Below, in pieces: positions 37,585 through 46,682 of a stretch of 64,000 nt of DNA. The translations under genes and the position numbers were made by a program. Position 1 is the first letter of the stretch. The number at the start of each line of letters is the position of its first letter. This DNA comes from Sediminibacillus massiliensis (lineage in GTDB: Bacteria > Bacillota > Bacilli > Bacillales > Amphibacillaceae), in NCBI RefSeq assembly GCF_900156915.1, contig NZ_LT732535.1, positions 29,624-93,623 of the forward strand, given 5' to 3'. Below the pieces are notes generated by a model. That model was not told where the DNA came from and did not search any database. It saw only the letters and a list, made by a program, of their open reading frames with translations.

Positions 37585-38562
37585 ATGGACGAATTGTCAT
37601 TTAGAAGGCATCGCAGATTAAGAACTTCCAACGCAATGAGAGCGTTGGTAAGGGAAACACATTTATCGGTAAACGATTTGATTTATCCAATATTCGTAGT
37701 CGAAGGAAGCAATATTAGGAAAGAGATTTCTTCCATGCCTGGAATCCATCAAGTTTCTCTCGACAACTTGACTGAAGAAATGAAGGAACTGGTAAGTTTA
37801 GGTATAAAATCAGTATTGTTGTTCGGCATACCAAAAGAAAAAGATGAACAAGGCAGTCAAGCTTATTGTGAAACTGGTATTGTTCAAGAGGCACTGCGGA
37901 AAATAAAATCAGACGTGCCTGAGTTATTGACGATAGCGGACACTTGTCTGTGTGAATACACTTCCCATGGACACTGCGGTGTTATCCATGACGGGGACGT
38001 AGACAATGATCAGTCACTCCCATTAATCGTCGAAACTGCTGTCAGCCAGGCCAAGGCAGGAGCGGATATTATTGCCCCCTCCAATATGATGGATGGATTT
38101 GTGGCAGCGATTCGGAAAGGACTCGACCGAGCTGGATTCAAACATATACCGATCATGTCCTATGCAGTCAAATATGCTTCAGCATTTTATGGACCCTTCC
38201 GTGAAGCGGCGGAAAGTGCTCCGCAATTTGGTGATAGAAAATCTTATCAAATGGACCCGGCCAATCGTTTAGAGGCACTTCGTGAAGCAGAGTCGGATAT
38301 GGAAGAGGGCGCAGACTTCCTGATCGTCAAGCCTGCTTTATCCTATATGGACATCATGAGGGAAGTCAAAGACCGTTATAATGCTCCGATGGTAGCATAT
38401 AACGTAAGCGGCGAATATTCCATGGTCAAAGCGGCTGCGTTGAATGGATGGATAAATGAAAAAGAGTTGGTAATGGAAAAATTGACCTCCATGAAACGGG
38501 CAGGAGCAGATTTGATAGTCACTTATCATGCAAAAGACGTTGCCAAGTGGTTAGCTGAATAA
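37585..38562 (+). CDS. hemB: Delta-aminolevulinic acid dehydratase
   Basis: Condenses two 5-aminolevulinates to porphobilinogen; 325 residues. The zinc-type cysteine cluster [11 protein letters not shown] is near 120-130. The Schiff-base lysines are in [19 protein letters not shown] and [16 protein letters not shown] 37585 follows AAGGTGG by 5 bases; the GTG at 37576 lies within that site. It sits 10 bases after hemD. Confidence 0.96.
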   Translation: MDELSFRRHRRLRTSNAMRALVRETHLSVNDLIYPIFVVEGSNIRKEISSMPGIHQVSLDNLTEEMKELVSLGIKSVLLFGIPKEKDEQGSQAYCETGIVQEALRKIKSDVPELLTIADTCLCEYTSHGHCGVIHDGDVDNDQSLPLIVETAVSQAKAGADIIAPSNMMDGFVAAIRKGLDRAGFKHIPIMSYAVKYASAFYGPFREAAESAPQFGDRKSYQMDPANRLEALREAESDMEEGADFLIVKPALSYMDIMREVKDRYNAPMVAYNVSGEYSMVKAAALNGWINEKELVMEKLTSMKRAGADLIVTYHAKDVAKWLAE

Positions 38563-38581
38563 GAAGGGAAGGGTGATTGTT

Positions 38582-39874
38582 GTGGCAAATTTTGATCGTT
38601 CTGTAGATGCATATAAAGAAGCGGTGGATTTGATGCCGGGTGGTGTGAACTCACCTGTTCGGGCCTTTAAATCTGTCGGAATGAATCCTTTATTCATGGA
38701 ACGTGGAAAAGGGTCTAAGATATGGGATGTCGATGGAAATGAATACATCGATTATGTACTGAGCTGGGGACCGCTGATCCTCGGACATGCTGATGATCGA
38801 GTAGTAGAAAAACTTAAAGAGGTCACCGAAAGAGGAACAAGTTTCGGGGCACCTACGGAAATAGAAAACAAACTTGCACAGTTGGTTATTGACAGAGTGC
38901 CATCAATCGAAATGGTCCGAATGGTAAATTCAGGCACTGAAGCAACAATGAGTGCGTTGCGTCTTGCAAGAGGTTACACGGGCAGGGATAAGATATTGAA
39001 ATTCGAAGGTAATTATCATGGCCATGGCGATTCACTGTTGATAAAGGCGGGTTCCGGTGTGGCAACCTTAGGGCTGCCTGACAGTCCCGGAGTTCCTGCT
39101 TCCATTGCTCAGAACACTATAACGGTTCCTTATAATGACGTGGAAAGCGTCCGGTACGCATTTGAAGAATTTGGTGATGACTTGGCAGCTGTAATAGTAG
39201 AACCAGTGTCAGGTAACATGGGAGTCGTTCCCCCTAAGGACAGCTTTCTTCAGGAACTCCGACAAATAACCGAACAGAACGGGACGTTATTGATTTTTGA
39301 TGAAGTGATGACCGGATTCCGGGTTGGCTATCATTGTGCGCAGGGCCATTTTGGCGTGACTCCTGATTTGACCTGTCTTGGGAAAGTGATCGGTGGAGGT
39401 CTTCCAGTAGGTGCATATGGCGGCAAGCGAGAAATAATGGAAAAAGTAGCTCCGACAGGCAATATTTATCAAGCCGGTACTTTATCGGGAAACCCGCTTG
39501 CCATGACTGCTGGCTATGAAACGTTAAGTGCAATGGATGAAGAGGCATACGCTTCCATCAATCAAAAAGTGGATACGCTTATAGAGGGTTACAAGCAGGC
39601 TGCAGTTGACTTTAATATTCCTTTAAGTATTAACAGAGCCGGATCCATGGTAGGTTTCTTCTTCACCGATGAAGGCGTAATTAACTATGAGACAGCCAAG
39701 TCCTCTAATTTGGATCATTTTGCCGAGTATTACAGGGAAATGATCAATCAAGGTATTTTCTTGCCACCGTCTCAATTTGAAGGCACATTCTTATCAACTG
39801 CCCATACAGACGAGGATATTGAGAAGACGATTGAAGCAGCAAGAAAAGCATTTGCCAAGATAAACAAATACTAA
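38582..39874 (+). CDS. hemL: Glutamate-1-semialdehyde 2,1-aminomutase
   Basis: PLP enzyme of 430 residues that converts glutamate-1-semialdehyde to 5-aminolevulinate, closing the route begun by Hem[39 protein letters not shown] and Lys268 ([16 protein letters not shown]), the PLP lysine, are clear. GTG 38582 is preferred to GTG 38573, which overlaps the GGGAAGGG site. It is the last hem gene and is followed by a terminator. Confidence 0.96.
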   Translation: MANFDRSVDAYKEAVDLMPGGVNSPVRAFKSVGMNPLFMERGKGSKIWDVDGNEYIDYVLSWGPLILGHADDRVVEKLKEVTERGTSFGAPTEIENKLAQLVIDRVPSIEMVRMVNSGTEATMSALRLARGYTGRDKILKFEGNYHGHGDSLLIKAGSGVATLGLPDSPGVPASIAQNTITVPYNDVESVRYAFEEFGDDLAAVIVEPVSGNMGVVPPKDSFLQELRQITEQNGTLLIFDEVMTGFRVGYHCAQGHFGVTPDLTCLGKVIGGGLPVGAYGGKREIMEKVAPTGNIYQAGTLSGNPLAMTAGYETLSAMDEEAYASINQKVDTLIEGYKQAAVDFNIPLSINRAGSMVGFFFTDEGVINYETAKSSNLDHFAEYYREMINQGIFLPPSQFEGTFLSTAHTDEDIEKTIEAARKAFAKINKY

Positions 39875-39883
39875 TCATCTGAG

Positions 39884-39924
39884 AAACCGGACGGTATGTA
39901 CACAGTACAGCCTCCGGTTTTTTT
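39884..39924 (+). terminator. Intrinsic terminator of the hem operon
   Basis: AAACCGGA, 21-base loop, TCCGGTTT, then TTTT. The loop includes GTAC inverted pairs that may extend the structure. Confidence 0.8.
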
Positions 39925-40001
39925 CATATAAATCGAAGCCGGAGAATATATTGTGAAGGAATAGATTTTGTAAGTGATTTTTTCATCCAGGATTGCCACA
40001 G

Positions 40002-40030
40002 GCATAATTCTGCTCATGGACTCATATATC
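40002..40030 (+). promoter_or_regulatory. Candidate sigma-E promoter of spoVID
   Basis: GCATAATT (40002-40009), 13 bases, CATATATC (40023-40030) resembles the sigma-E pattern (ATATT-type -35, CATAnnnT -10). spoVID belongs to the sigma-E regulon in B. subtilis. It lies 50 bases before the start. Confidence 0.4.
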
Positions 40031-40079
40031 TGAAGGGAGACTATTGTTCGAGCTTTATGGATTTCGAAGGGAGGAGTAT

Positions 40080-41126
40080 ATGGTGGCTGATGAAGGTTTA
40101 TCAGTTTTCACTTTCGATTTAAATGAGTCTGTCTGGTTTCAAAGAGGACAGGAAGTCGCAGAAATTATGGGTATTTCTTTAGAACCGGAAATATCCATCG
40201 AGGAATTTGAAGATTTTGTTTCCATCAGGGGAGTCATCGAGTTAAAAGGAGAATACTTTCAGGTAGGAGAACAGGACTCATCTTCTTCCGATGTACTGCC
40301 ATTGGGGGAACATCCATCACAACGGTGGGTAGACAGGGTAGAAACTTATGAAGATGGTGTTAATGAATTTTTCCATACATTTCCCGTAGAGATATCGATC
40401 CCGATGTATCGGATTGAAGCCGTGGATGAGTTGATGGTTGGTATCGATTCTTTTGACTATGAGCTTCCGGAAGATTGCCAGTTGAAATTAAATGCTACAC
40501 TCGCTATCCACGGAGTGAAGGAGCAAAGGAATGAAGTACTGCCAGTCGAGAACAGGGAAGAAGAATCTTCAATAGAGGAGACGGAAGAGAGAGAACATCC
40601 TGTTACGGATGACGAGTCACCGAGTGAGAGACAACCTGAGTATGAGACCTTTTCTTTCGACGTAAAAGAAAAATTGGAAGAAGAAAACAGTGTACCCGAA
40701 ACCGAACACGATTTAGAGGAGCAAGAAGACAAAGACAGGTGGAAGTACAAAAAAACGCAGACATTAGCCGAATTTTTTGGTAAAACAGAAGAAACTGCAG
40801 ACCAATTGGAAGAGTTAAAAGAAAGCGATGAAATTAAATCCGAACAAATAAAGGTAGAATCTGAGTATGATGAATCTCTTGATGAATCCAAAGATATCAT
40901 GGAGTCTTCCAGACAGGAAGATCCAGATACAAGGTATTTGTTAAACATCTTTGAAGAGAAAGAAGAACAATTTGCAAGGATGAAGGTATGTATTGTTCAG
41001 GATAGTGATACATTGGATTCTTTGGCACAGAAATATAACGTATCACCTTTGAATATTTCCAAGCGGAACCAGTTGGAAGATGAAGAATTATCCGAGGGTC
41101 AGATATTATATATTCCTGTGAAATGA
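40080..41126 (+). CDS. spoVID: Spore coat morphogenetic protein SpoVID
   Basis: Protein of 348 residues that in B. subtilis directs coat encasement around the forespore. N-terminal beta-rich domain (FTFDLNESVWFQRGQEVAEI to about 150), a long, strongly acidic middle (about 165-300, rich in Glu and Ser), and a C-terminal LysM domain (VQDSDTLDSLAQKYNVSPLNISKRNQLEDEELSEGQILYIP). GGAGGAG precedes both ATG 40080 and GTG 40083. It lies between hemL and ysxE as in B. subtilis. Confidence 0.92.
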   Translation: MVADEGLSVFTFDLNESVWFQRGQEVAEIMGISLEPEISIEEFEDFVSIRGVIELKGEYFQVGEQDSSSSDVLPLGEHPSQRWVDRVETYEDGVNEFFHTFPVEISIPMYRIEAVDELMVGIDSFDYELPEDCQLKLNATLAIHGVKEQRNEVLPVENREEESSIEETEEREHPVTDDESPSERQPEYETFSFDVKEKLEEENSVPETEHDLEEQEDKDRWKYKKTQTLAEFFGKTEETADQLEELKESDEIKSEQIKVESEYDESLDESKDIMESSRQEDPDTRYLLNIFEEKEEQFARMKVCIVQDSDTLDSLAQKYNVSPLNISKRNQLEDEELSEGQILYIPVK

Positions 41127-41130
41127 CGTA

Positions 41131-41171
41131 AATAAATCCCTTGTCATAGAGATGGTGACAAGGGATTTATT
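41131..41171 (+). terminator. Intrinsic terminator after spoVID
   Basis: AATAAATCCCTTGTCA, 9-base loop, TGACAAGGGATTTATT; a perfect 16-bp stem whose arms are almost the same as the hairpin after clpX. Confidence 0.85.
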
Positions 41172-41251
41172 GCGGGAAGCATATCGCAAAGATAGAGTGT
41201 AACTATTTAAAAAAGCTTCCTCTAATTCAAAAATAGCTGGAGTGAAATTCA

Positions 41252-42277
41252 ATGGAGGATATACGATTCATATTGCAGGCTTTTCATGTAATCCCTACAG
41301 ATATCGTGAGGGTGACAGATCGGCTCTATAAAATCCATACACCAACCGACACTTTTGCACTAAAACGTTCCAGACTGCACCCTCAGTCCCTTTCTAATTG
41401 GAGATCAGCTTATCAAAATGCAAATAAGTACAGATTTGACTCCATCGTCCCTGTATATTTGACAAATGATGGAGAAATCTATTTGGAATTCCAACAAGAC
41501 TTCTATTATCTTTCTCCTTGGATAGAACAAGTTGCCAGTGATGAACCAAAGCATGACATCGAAGCTTTTTACCATGAAATTAGCTACATTCATCAACAAA
41601 CAAAACAAGAAAGAAAGCTGCCAGACAATTTCTTGGAACAATCTGTTCTGAAAGAAAAAGAAAATGTCTTTTCCGGGCAGGCACAATTACTGGAATCAGT
41701 TGAGACATTTGAACAAAGAAGGTATATGTCACCATTTGAATTACAGGTGTGCACGCATTACAGGGATTTACTGCGTGTATACCAATCGCTTGATGAGTGG
41801 TATGAGTTGTATTTAGAGGATGAAAGCAAAAGCGATTCTGCTAATGTATGTTTATGTCATGGAAATCTACGTTCTTCGCATATTATCAATCGAAATAGCA
41901 AAGCTTATTTTGTCAACTGGGAGCATTCTTTCCATGGCAGCCCGATGCATGATTTGGCACTTTTCTATTATCAGGATTTCCAGTACCATGACAGTCTGGT
42001 AGATGAATTGATACAGTCTTTTTATGTTTACGAAAAAAGGTACCCCCTCTTGCAAAGTGAAAGAAGCCTGCTGGCAATTTACCTGTTAAACCCTCAGCCC
42101 TATTTAAATGTTGTAAACGATTATCAACAGCGAACGACGAGAAAGTCCCAGCCCTTCCAATTAAGAAGTTTGGAACAATCTTATCGGAGGCTGATGAATG
42201 GGTTGAACATGCAAGAGTTTCTTCGTGAAAGAAGAGAAGAAATAATTGAACAGGAAGAAATGGCGGAAGAGGATTAA
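41252..42277 (+). CDS. ysxE: CotS-family spore coat protein YsxE
   Basis: Protein of 341 residues with an aminoglycoside-phosphotransferase-like fold, related to CotS/YutH coat kinase-like proteins. The catalytic-loop position reads CLCHGNLRSSHII (H203-G-N205), so the usual HGD aspartate is Asn, and the metal-binding DxD/DFE position reads VNWEHS. It therefore looks like a pseudokinase. The C-terminus is very acidic. It follows spoVID after a terminator and its stop overlaps the stop of a convergent small gene. Confidence 0.88.
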   Translation: MEDIRFILQAFHVIPTDIVRVTDRLYKIHTPTDTFALKRSRLHPQSLSNWRSAYQNANKYRFDSIVPVYLTNDGEIYLEFQQDFYYLSPWIEQVASDEPKHDIEAFYHEISYIHQQTKQERKLPDNFLEQSVLKEKENVFSGQAQLLESVETFEQRRYMSPFELQVCTHYRDLLRVYQSLDEWYELYLEDESKSDSANVCLCHGNLRSSHIINRNSKAYFVNWEHSFHGSPMHDLALFYYQDFQYHDSLVDELIQSFYVYEKRYPLLQSERSLLAIYLLNPQPYLNVVNDYQQRTTRKSQPFQLRSLEQSYRRLMNGLNMQEFLRERREEIIEQEEMAEED

Positions 42278-42462
42278 ATCCATTCCATATAGAAAGCTAT
42301 GAACAACCCCACAAACACTCCAAGTAAAAAAACATCCATTGTGGTAGGGAAAAACAAGGTTCTTATCAATTGAAAAATCATGATCGGAAGTGTGGCTCTT
42401 TCTATGACCAGCAGCCAGTACCTGCACCATGGCGGCAATTTATACCGATAAAAGCGTGCCAT
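42274..42462 (-). CDS. Small membrane protein, 62 residues
   Basis: Starts MARFYRYKLPPWCRYW and has a hydrophobic segment (FLLGVFVGLFIAFYMEWI) at the C-terminus plus a second weaker one (LLVIERATLPIMIFQLI). AAAGGAGTG lies 7 bases before the ATG on the reverse strand, which fixes this start over the longer open frame reaching 42579. Its stop codon overlaps that of ysxE in opposite orientation. Function unknown; not recognised. Confidence 0.72.
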   Translation of the reverse strand: MARFYRYKLPPWCRYWLLVIERATLPIMIFQLIRTLFFPTTMDVFLLGVFVGLFIAFYMEWI

Positions 42463-42579
42463 CTGTTTCACTCCTTTGATCTTTTGGTGTATAGTATGTA
42501 ATTCACACAAAAATGGGTCCATGTAATTTATATGTTCAGCCCGTTCTCCATAAAATTGCTGTAATTCATAAAAAACCAT

Positions 42580-42800
42580 AAACTACGACGAATTCTTTTT
42601 AGCATGACTTCCTCCCATACTCTTCGGATTAGTGCTAAACCTGCGCTTTGGAAAAATACTCCCTTTTCGTGGGGAACGCTTCAGCCTCCTCGCTGGCAAA
42701 AAATGCCAACTGCGGGGTCTTCAGACTGTTCCTTTTCCACTGGAGTCTCGCATTTTTCCAAAGCTTCGTATAATATTTCTGATACCTATCATAAAGCTCA
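42580..42800 (+). repeat. Partial copy of MITE-like element (copy 3, left part)
   Basis: Begins with AAACTACGACGAA (42580-42592), a decayed version of the left terminal repeat AAACTGCGACATA, preceded by CCAT as the complete copy 2 has on the reverse strand. It then follows the outer module: TCTTCGGATT, GTGGGGAACGCTTCAGCCTC, GGGGTCTTCAGACTGTTCC, GGAGTCTCGCATTTTTCC. The nested core and right end are missing. It lies between the small membrane protein and the valS promoter. Confidence 0.7.
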
Positions 42801-42825
42801 AAAGTGTCTATTATTTTAATTATTA

Positions 42826-42855
42826 TTGACTTAACAGCACTCTTTTGGATAAAAT
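42826..42855 (+). promoter_or_regulatory. Sigma-A promoter of valS
   Basis: TTGACT (42826-42831), 18 bases, TAAAAT (42850-42855), about 35 bases before the T-box leader begins. Confidence 0.7.
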
Positions 42856-42887
42856 AGCTATTATAAAAGAAAACGATAAAAATGCCG

Positions 42888-43132
42888 TGATGGGGAAGAG
42901 TACAAGGTTAATGCCTAAAGAGAGGGAAATCATCTGCTGAAAGATTTTCCAGGATTATTTACTTTGGAATGTCGCCCCGGATGCAGCTTCTTTGAAAATC
43001 ACAGTAGGAGAAGCCGGTTTAATTAACCGTTAAATGTCTTGAGTGTACAGGTAGTATATATATACCTGTAAACAAAGGTGGTACCACGGAAGCAAAGTCT
43101 TTTCGTCCTTTTTGGATGAAAGGCTTTTTTTG
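42888..43132 (+). promoter_or_regulatory. T-box leader of valS, specifier GTC
   Basis: A classic T-box riboswitch. The conserved T-box AAGGTGGTACCACGG is at 43075-43089 with TGGT for pairing to the tRNA ACCA end. In stem I the loop-E strand AGAGTA (about 42896-42901) faces GGAAT followed by GTC (42971-42973), a valine codon placed as the specifier. The terminator AAGTCTTTTCGTCC/GGATGAAAGGCTT with seven T spans 43095-43132. Uncharged tRNA-Val should favour read-through into valS. Confidence 0.93.
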
Positions 43133-43178
43133 TTGTACAGCCAATCACGGCAGATTGTTGTCAAAGGAGGAAACAGAG

Positions 43179-45830
43179 ATGGAGGAAAATAACCAGGTAT
43201 CCTTACCGCCTAAATATGATCCTGAAACGGTAGAAAAAGACCGCTATAAATTTTGGACTGAAGGAAAATTCTTTGAAGCGACAGGTGACAAAGACAAAGA
43301 ACCTTTCACTATTGTCATTCCACCACCAAACGTAACAGGACGTCTTCATATCGGTCATGCTTGGGATACGACTTTACAGGACATTATTTCAAGGATTAAA
43401 CGAATGCAGGGCTACGATGTTCTGTGGCTGCCAGGCATGGATCACGCCGGGATAGCTACCCAGTCAAAAGTAGAAGCTAAGCTGAAAGAACAAGGGCAGA
43501 GCAGGTACGATCTTGGTAGGGAAAAGTTTCTGGAAAAAGCGTGGGATTGGAAAGAAGAATTTGCTGAATTCATCCGGGAACAGTGGTCGAAACTCGGTTT
43601 AGGCCTTGATTATTCAAGAGAAAGATTCACCTTGGATGAAGGGCTTTCCGAAGCCGTAAAAGAAGTATTCGTTTCTTTGTATAACAAAGGTTTGATATAT
43701 CGCGGAGAGTATATTATTAACTGGGATCCGGCTACCAAAACGGCTTTAAGTGATATCGAAGTCATTTACGAAGAGGTTCAAGGGCATTTCTATCATATGA
43801 AATACCCATTGAAAGATGGATCAGGACACATAGAAATCGCGACGACAAGGCCTGAAACGATGCTTGGCGATTCGGCGGTAGCTGTACATCCTGATGATGA
43901 AAGATATCAGCATCTGATCGGGAAAAAAGTAATCCTGCCTATTGTTAACCGTGAAATCGAAATCGTAGCAGACGATTATGTGGACATGGAGTTTGGCTCA
44001 GGTGCGGTTAAAATCACCCCTGCCCATGATCCTAATGACTTTGAGATTGGCAACAGACATAATCTCGACCGGATTCTCGTAATGAATGAAGATGGGACAA
44101 TGAACGAAAAAGCAGGTAAGTATCAAGGAATGGACCGCTTTGATTGTCGGAAGCAGCTTGTCAAAGATATGCAGGAGGAAGGGATCCTCTTTAAGATTGA
44201 AGACCATATGCACTCTGTCGGGCATTCCGAGCGAAGCGGAGCTGTTGTAGAGCCATACCTGTCTACCCAGTGGTTTGTCAAGATGCAGCCGCTTGCTGAT
44301 GCGGCCATCGATCTTCAAAGCAAACAGGACGAAAAAGTCAATTTTGTACCTGACCGTTTTGAGAGAACGTACTTGCACTGGATGGAAAATATCAGGGATT
44401 GGTGTATTTCCCGTCAATTGTGGTGGGGTCATCGTATCCCTGCCTGGTATCATAAAGAAACCGGCGAAATGTATGTTGGGAAGGAAGCGCCACAAGACGA
44501 AGAGAATTGGGAACAGGATACCGACGTTTTGGACACTTGGTTTTCTTCCGCTCTCTGGCCGTTTTCAACATTGCATTGGCCGGATACAGAGGCTGAAGAT
44601 TTCAAAAGGTTTTTCCCGACAAGCGTTTTGGTCACAGGGTATGACATTATCTTTTTCTGGGTGGCCAGAATGATTTTCCAATCAATTGAATTCACAGACC
44701 AGCGGCCATTCAATGACGTATTGATTCATGGACTTGTCCGGGCGGCAGATGGTCGTAAAATGAGTAAATCATTAGGAAATGGCGTTGATCCGATGGATGT
44801 TATCGACAAATACGGCGCTGATTCATTAAGATATTTCTTATCTACTGGGACTACCCCGGGACAGGATCTTCGTTTCCAATGGGAGAAGGTAGAATCCACA
44901 TGGAATTTTGCCAATAAAATTTGGAACGCTTCCCGATTCGCATTGATGAATATGGGAGGAATGAGTTATGAAGAAATCGATCTGACTGGAGAGAAGTCTG
45001 TTGCAGATAAATGGATTTTGACCAGATTGAACCAAACAATCGAACAAGTAACAAAGAATACCGATAAATATGAATTTGGTGAAGCCGGGAGACAGCTCTA
45101 TAACTTCATCTGGGACGACTTATGTGACTGGTATATCGAAATGGCGAAACTTCCACTTTACGGGGAGGATGAAGGAGCTAAACATACCACAAGGTCAGTT
45201 TTGGCGTATGTGTTGGATCAAACCATGCGGATGCTTCATCCGTTCATGCCATTCATAACGGAAGAAATCTGGCAGCACTTGCCGCATGAGGGTGAATCAA
45301 TTACGACAGCATCCTGGCCAGTGGTAAGAAGCGACTATCATGATGAAGAAGCATCTCGGGAAATGGAGCGGCTTGTAGCAATCATTCGCTCTGTGCGGAA
45401 TATAAGAGCAGAAGTGGATACCCCGATGTCCAAGCAGATTAGTTTGCTTGTTCAAGCGGAAAATGAAACAATTTCCGGGCAGTTGACAGACAATCAACAC
45501 TATTTGGAACGGTTCTGCAACACGAGTGAACTGACGATTTCAACAAAGGTTGATGTACCTGAGAAAGCTATGTCAGCCGTAATTACAGGGGCGGAAATAT
45601 TCCTTCCACTAGAGGGTCTGATTGAAATCGATAAAGAAATAGAGCGACTAGAGAAAGAGTTGGAGAAATATAACAAAGAAGTGGAAAGAGTTCAAAAGAA
45701 ACTTTCCAATGAAGGATTTGTGAAGAAAGCTCCTGAAAAAGTCGTGGAAGAAGAGAAACAAAAAGAAAAAGATTATATAGAAAAACGTTCAAAAGTCGAA
45801 GCGAGAATGAAAGAACTAAAATCGCTCTAA
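43179..45830 (+). CDS. valS: Valyl-tRNA synthetase
   Basis: Class I synthetase of 883 residues. The HIGH-type motif is [16 protein letters not shown] (near 46-61), the editing domain has [19 protein letters not shown], and KMSKSLGNG (near 526-534) is the second ATP motif; a C-terminal coiled coil ([25 protein letters not shown]) is the tRNA-binding arm of ValRS. ATG 43179 follows AAAGGAGG by 8 bases; the longer frame starts inside the T-box terminator. Confidence 0.97.
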   Translation: MEENNQVSLPPKYDPETVEKDRYKFWTEGKFFEATGDKDKEPFTIVIPPPNVTGRLHIGHAWDTTLQDIISRIKRMQGYDVLWLPGMDHAGIATQSKVEAKLKEQGQSRYDLGREKFLEKAWDWKEEFAEFIREQWSKLGLGLDYSRERFTLDEGLSEAVKEVFVSLYNKGLIYRGEYIINWDPATKTALSDIEVIYEEVQGHFYHMKYPLKDGSGHIEIATTRPETMLGDSAVAVHPDDERYQHLIGKKVILPIVNREIEIVADDYVDMEFGSGAVKITPAHDPNDFEIGNRHNLDRILVMNEDGTMNEKAGKYQGMDRFDCRKQLVKDMQEEGILFKIEDHMHSVGHSERSGAVVEPYLSTQWFVKMQPLADAAIDLQSKQDEKVNFVPDRFERTYLHWMENIRDWCISRQLWWGHRIPAWYHKETGEMYVGKEAPQDEENWEQDTDVLDTWFSSALWPFSTLHWPDTEAEDFKRFFPTSVLVTGYDIIFFWVARMIFQSIEFTDQRPFNDVLIHGLVRAADGRKMSKSLGNGVDPMDVIDKYGADSLRYFLSTGTTPGQDLRFQWEKVESTWNFANKIWNASRFALMNMGGMSYEEIDLTGEKSVADKWILTRLNQTIEQVTKNTDKYEFGEAGRQLYNFIWDDLCDWYIEMAKLPLYGEDEGAKHTTRSVLAYVLDQTMRMLHPFMPFITEEIWQHLPHEGESITTASWPVVRSDYHDEEASREMERLVAIIRSVRNIRAEVDTPMSKQISLLVQAENETISGQLTDNQHYLERFCNTSELTISTKVDVPEKAMSAVITGAEIFLPLEGLIEIDKEIERLEKELEKYNKEVERVQKKLSNEGFVKKAPEKVVEEEKQKEKDYIEKRSKVEARMKELKSL

Positions 45831-45831
45831 G

Positions 45832-45866
45832 AAAAAACATCTGCCAACACGGCAGATGTTTTTTTA
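45832..45866 (+). terminator. Intrinsic terminator after valS
   Basis: AAAAAACATCTGCC, loop AACAC, GGCAGATGTTTTTTT; 14-bp stem immediately after the stop codon. Confidence 0.92.
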
Positions 45867-46193
45867 CTATATAGTTTACAAAATATTGTCGCTTTTACTC
45901 AAAATATTTAAACTGCGACATAACTGGCTTCACTGAACGTGACTTTCTACCATCCTTTTCGGATTAAGAGGTGGTCCAGCGCTGCGGAAAAACACTCGCT
46001 TTCCGTGGGGAACGCTTCAGCCTCCTCGCCGGAAAACCACCGGCTGTGGGGTCTTCAGACTGTTCCTTTCCCACTGGAGTCTCGCATTTTTCCTCCGCTT
46101 CATTCGTTTTTCTGATCAAGGGAGAAGTTGTTCTAAAGTATGTCTGACAGGAGGTATTCCTAACATCAAAATTCAGAAAATTCTAACAGCGAA

Positions 46194-46563
46194 GGCAGAA
46201 CACGAAGACTCCTCGAAAATACAAATCGATTTTCTTCGTGCGATGTATTGCTGACGAAGCCTTCCTTATCCTGTGGGAACAGCAAAGGTCTTCGATGGGA
46301 CGAGTAACCGCAGTCCCAAAAGGTCTTCGATGGGACGAGTAACCGCAGTCCCAAAAGGTCTTCGATGGGGCGAGTAATCGCAGTCCCACGATTCTGAAGA
46401 CCCCGCTTGATGGGTCTGCGTCTTCCAGTTAAGCTTTGTAGCAAATTCCTCGACCCATGGTTTTCGGTGGGACGAGTAATCGCAGTCCCAAAGGGAGCAG
46501 GGAAGCTTATTCAAAGTAGTCCCCTGGCTGAGGTCGTGCCCGCGGAAAGCGAAGTGTTCTGCC
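46194..46563 (+). repeat. Nested inverted-repeat core of copy 4
   Basis: A 370-bp segment bounded by GGCAGAACAC (46194-46203) and GTGTTCTGCC (46554-46563), a perfect 10-bp inverted repeat. It corresponds to 22276-22576 in inverted orientation and is nearly absent from copy 1, where a single GTTTTCTGCC-like junction remains near 217-226. Confidence 0.7.
46286..46390 (+). repeat. Three tandem 35-bp units
   Basis: Units begin with AGGTCTTCGATGGG at 46286, 46321 and 46356. The first two are identical and the third differs by a few bases. Each contains TGGGAC...GTCCCA, which can form a small hairpin. A diverged fourth unit (GTGGGACGAGTAATCGCAG) lies near 46467. Confidence 0.9.
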
Positions 46564-46682
46564 GCAGCGAGTACATAAGCTTAACCTAAAATCAGAACAA
46601 GAATAAGCTTCAAAAAATAGAATTGTCACTATGTCGCAGTTTGCCTCTATTATAAATCTAATTAGTTCACAGTGAACGAAAT

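Larger units (their letters stand above)
45910..46642 (+). mobile_element. MITE-like non-autonomous element (copy 4, complete)
   Basis: A 733-bp non-coding element between valS and a GNAT gene, bounded by perfect 13-bp inverted repeats AAACTGCGACATA (45910-45922) and TATGTCGCAGTTT (46630-46642). In order it holds the outer module (45975-46110, GTGGGGAACGCTTCAGCCTC to GAGTCTCGCATTTTTCC), a linker like window positions 115-230, and a nested core with its own inverted ends (46194-46563). No transposase is encoded; several short open frames within it are repeat artefacts. It fills the 852-base gap after valS. Target duplication was not evident. Confidence 0.82.

Noticed and set aside
40457-40948. 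Reverse-strand frame of 163 codons, serine rich
   Set aside because: It is the antisense of the Glu/Asp-rich middle of spoVID, whose codon bias creates a long serine-rich shadow.
43998-44495. Reverse-strand frame of 165 codons inside valS
   Set aside because: Antisense to a strongly conserved synthetase domain; no start signal.
46286-46390. Possible CRISPR array
   Set aside because: The 35-bp units are directly adjacent with no unique spacers, and no cas gene is present.
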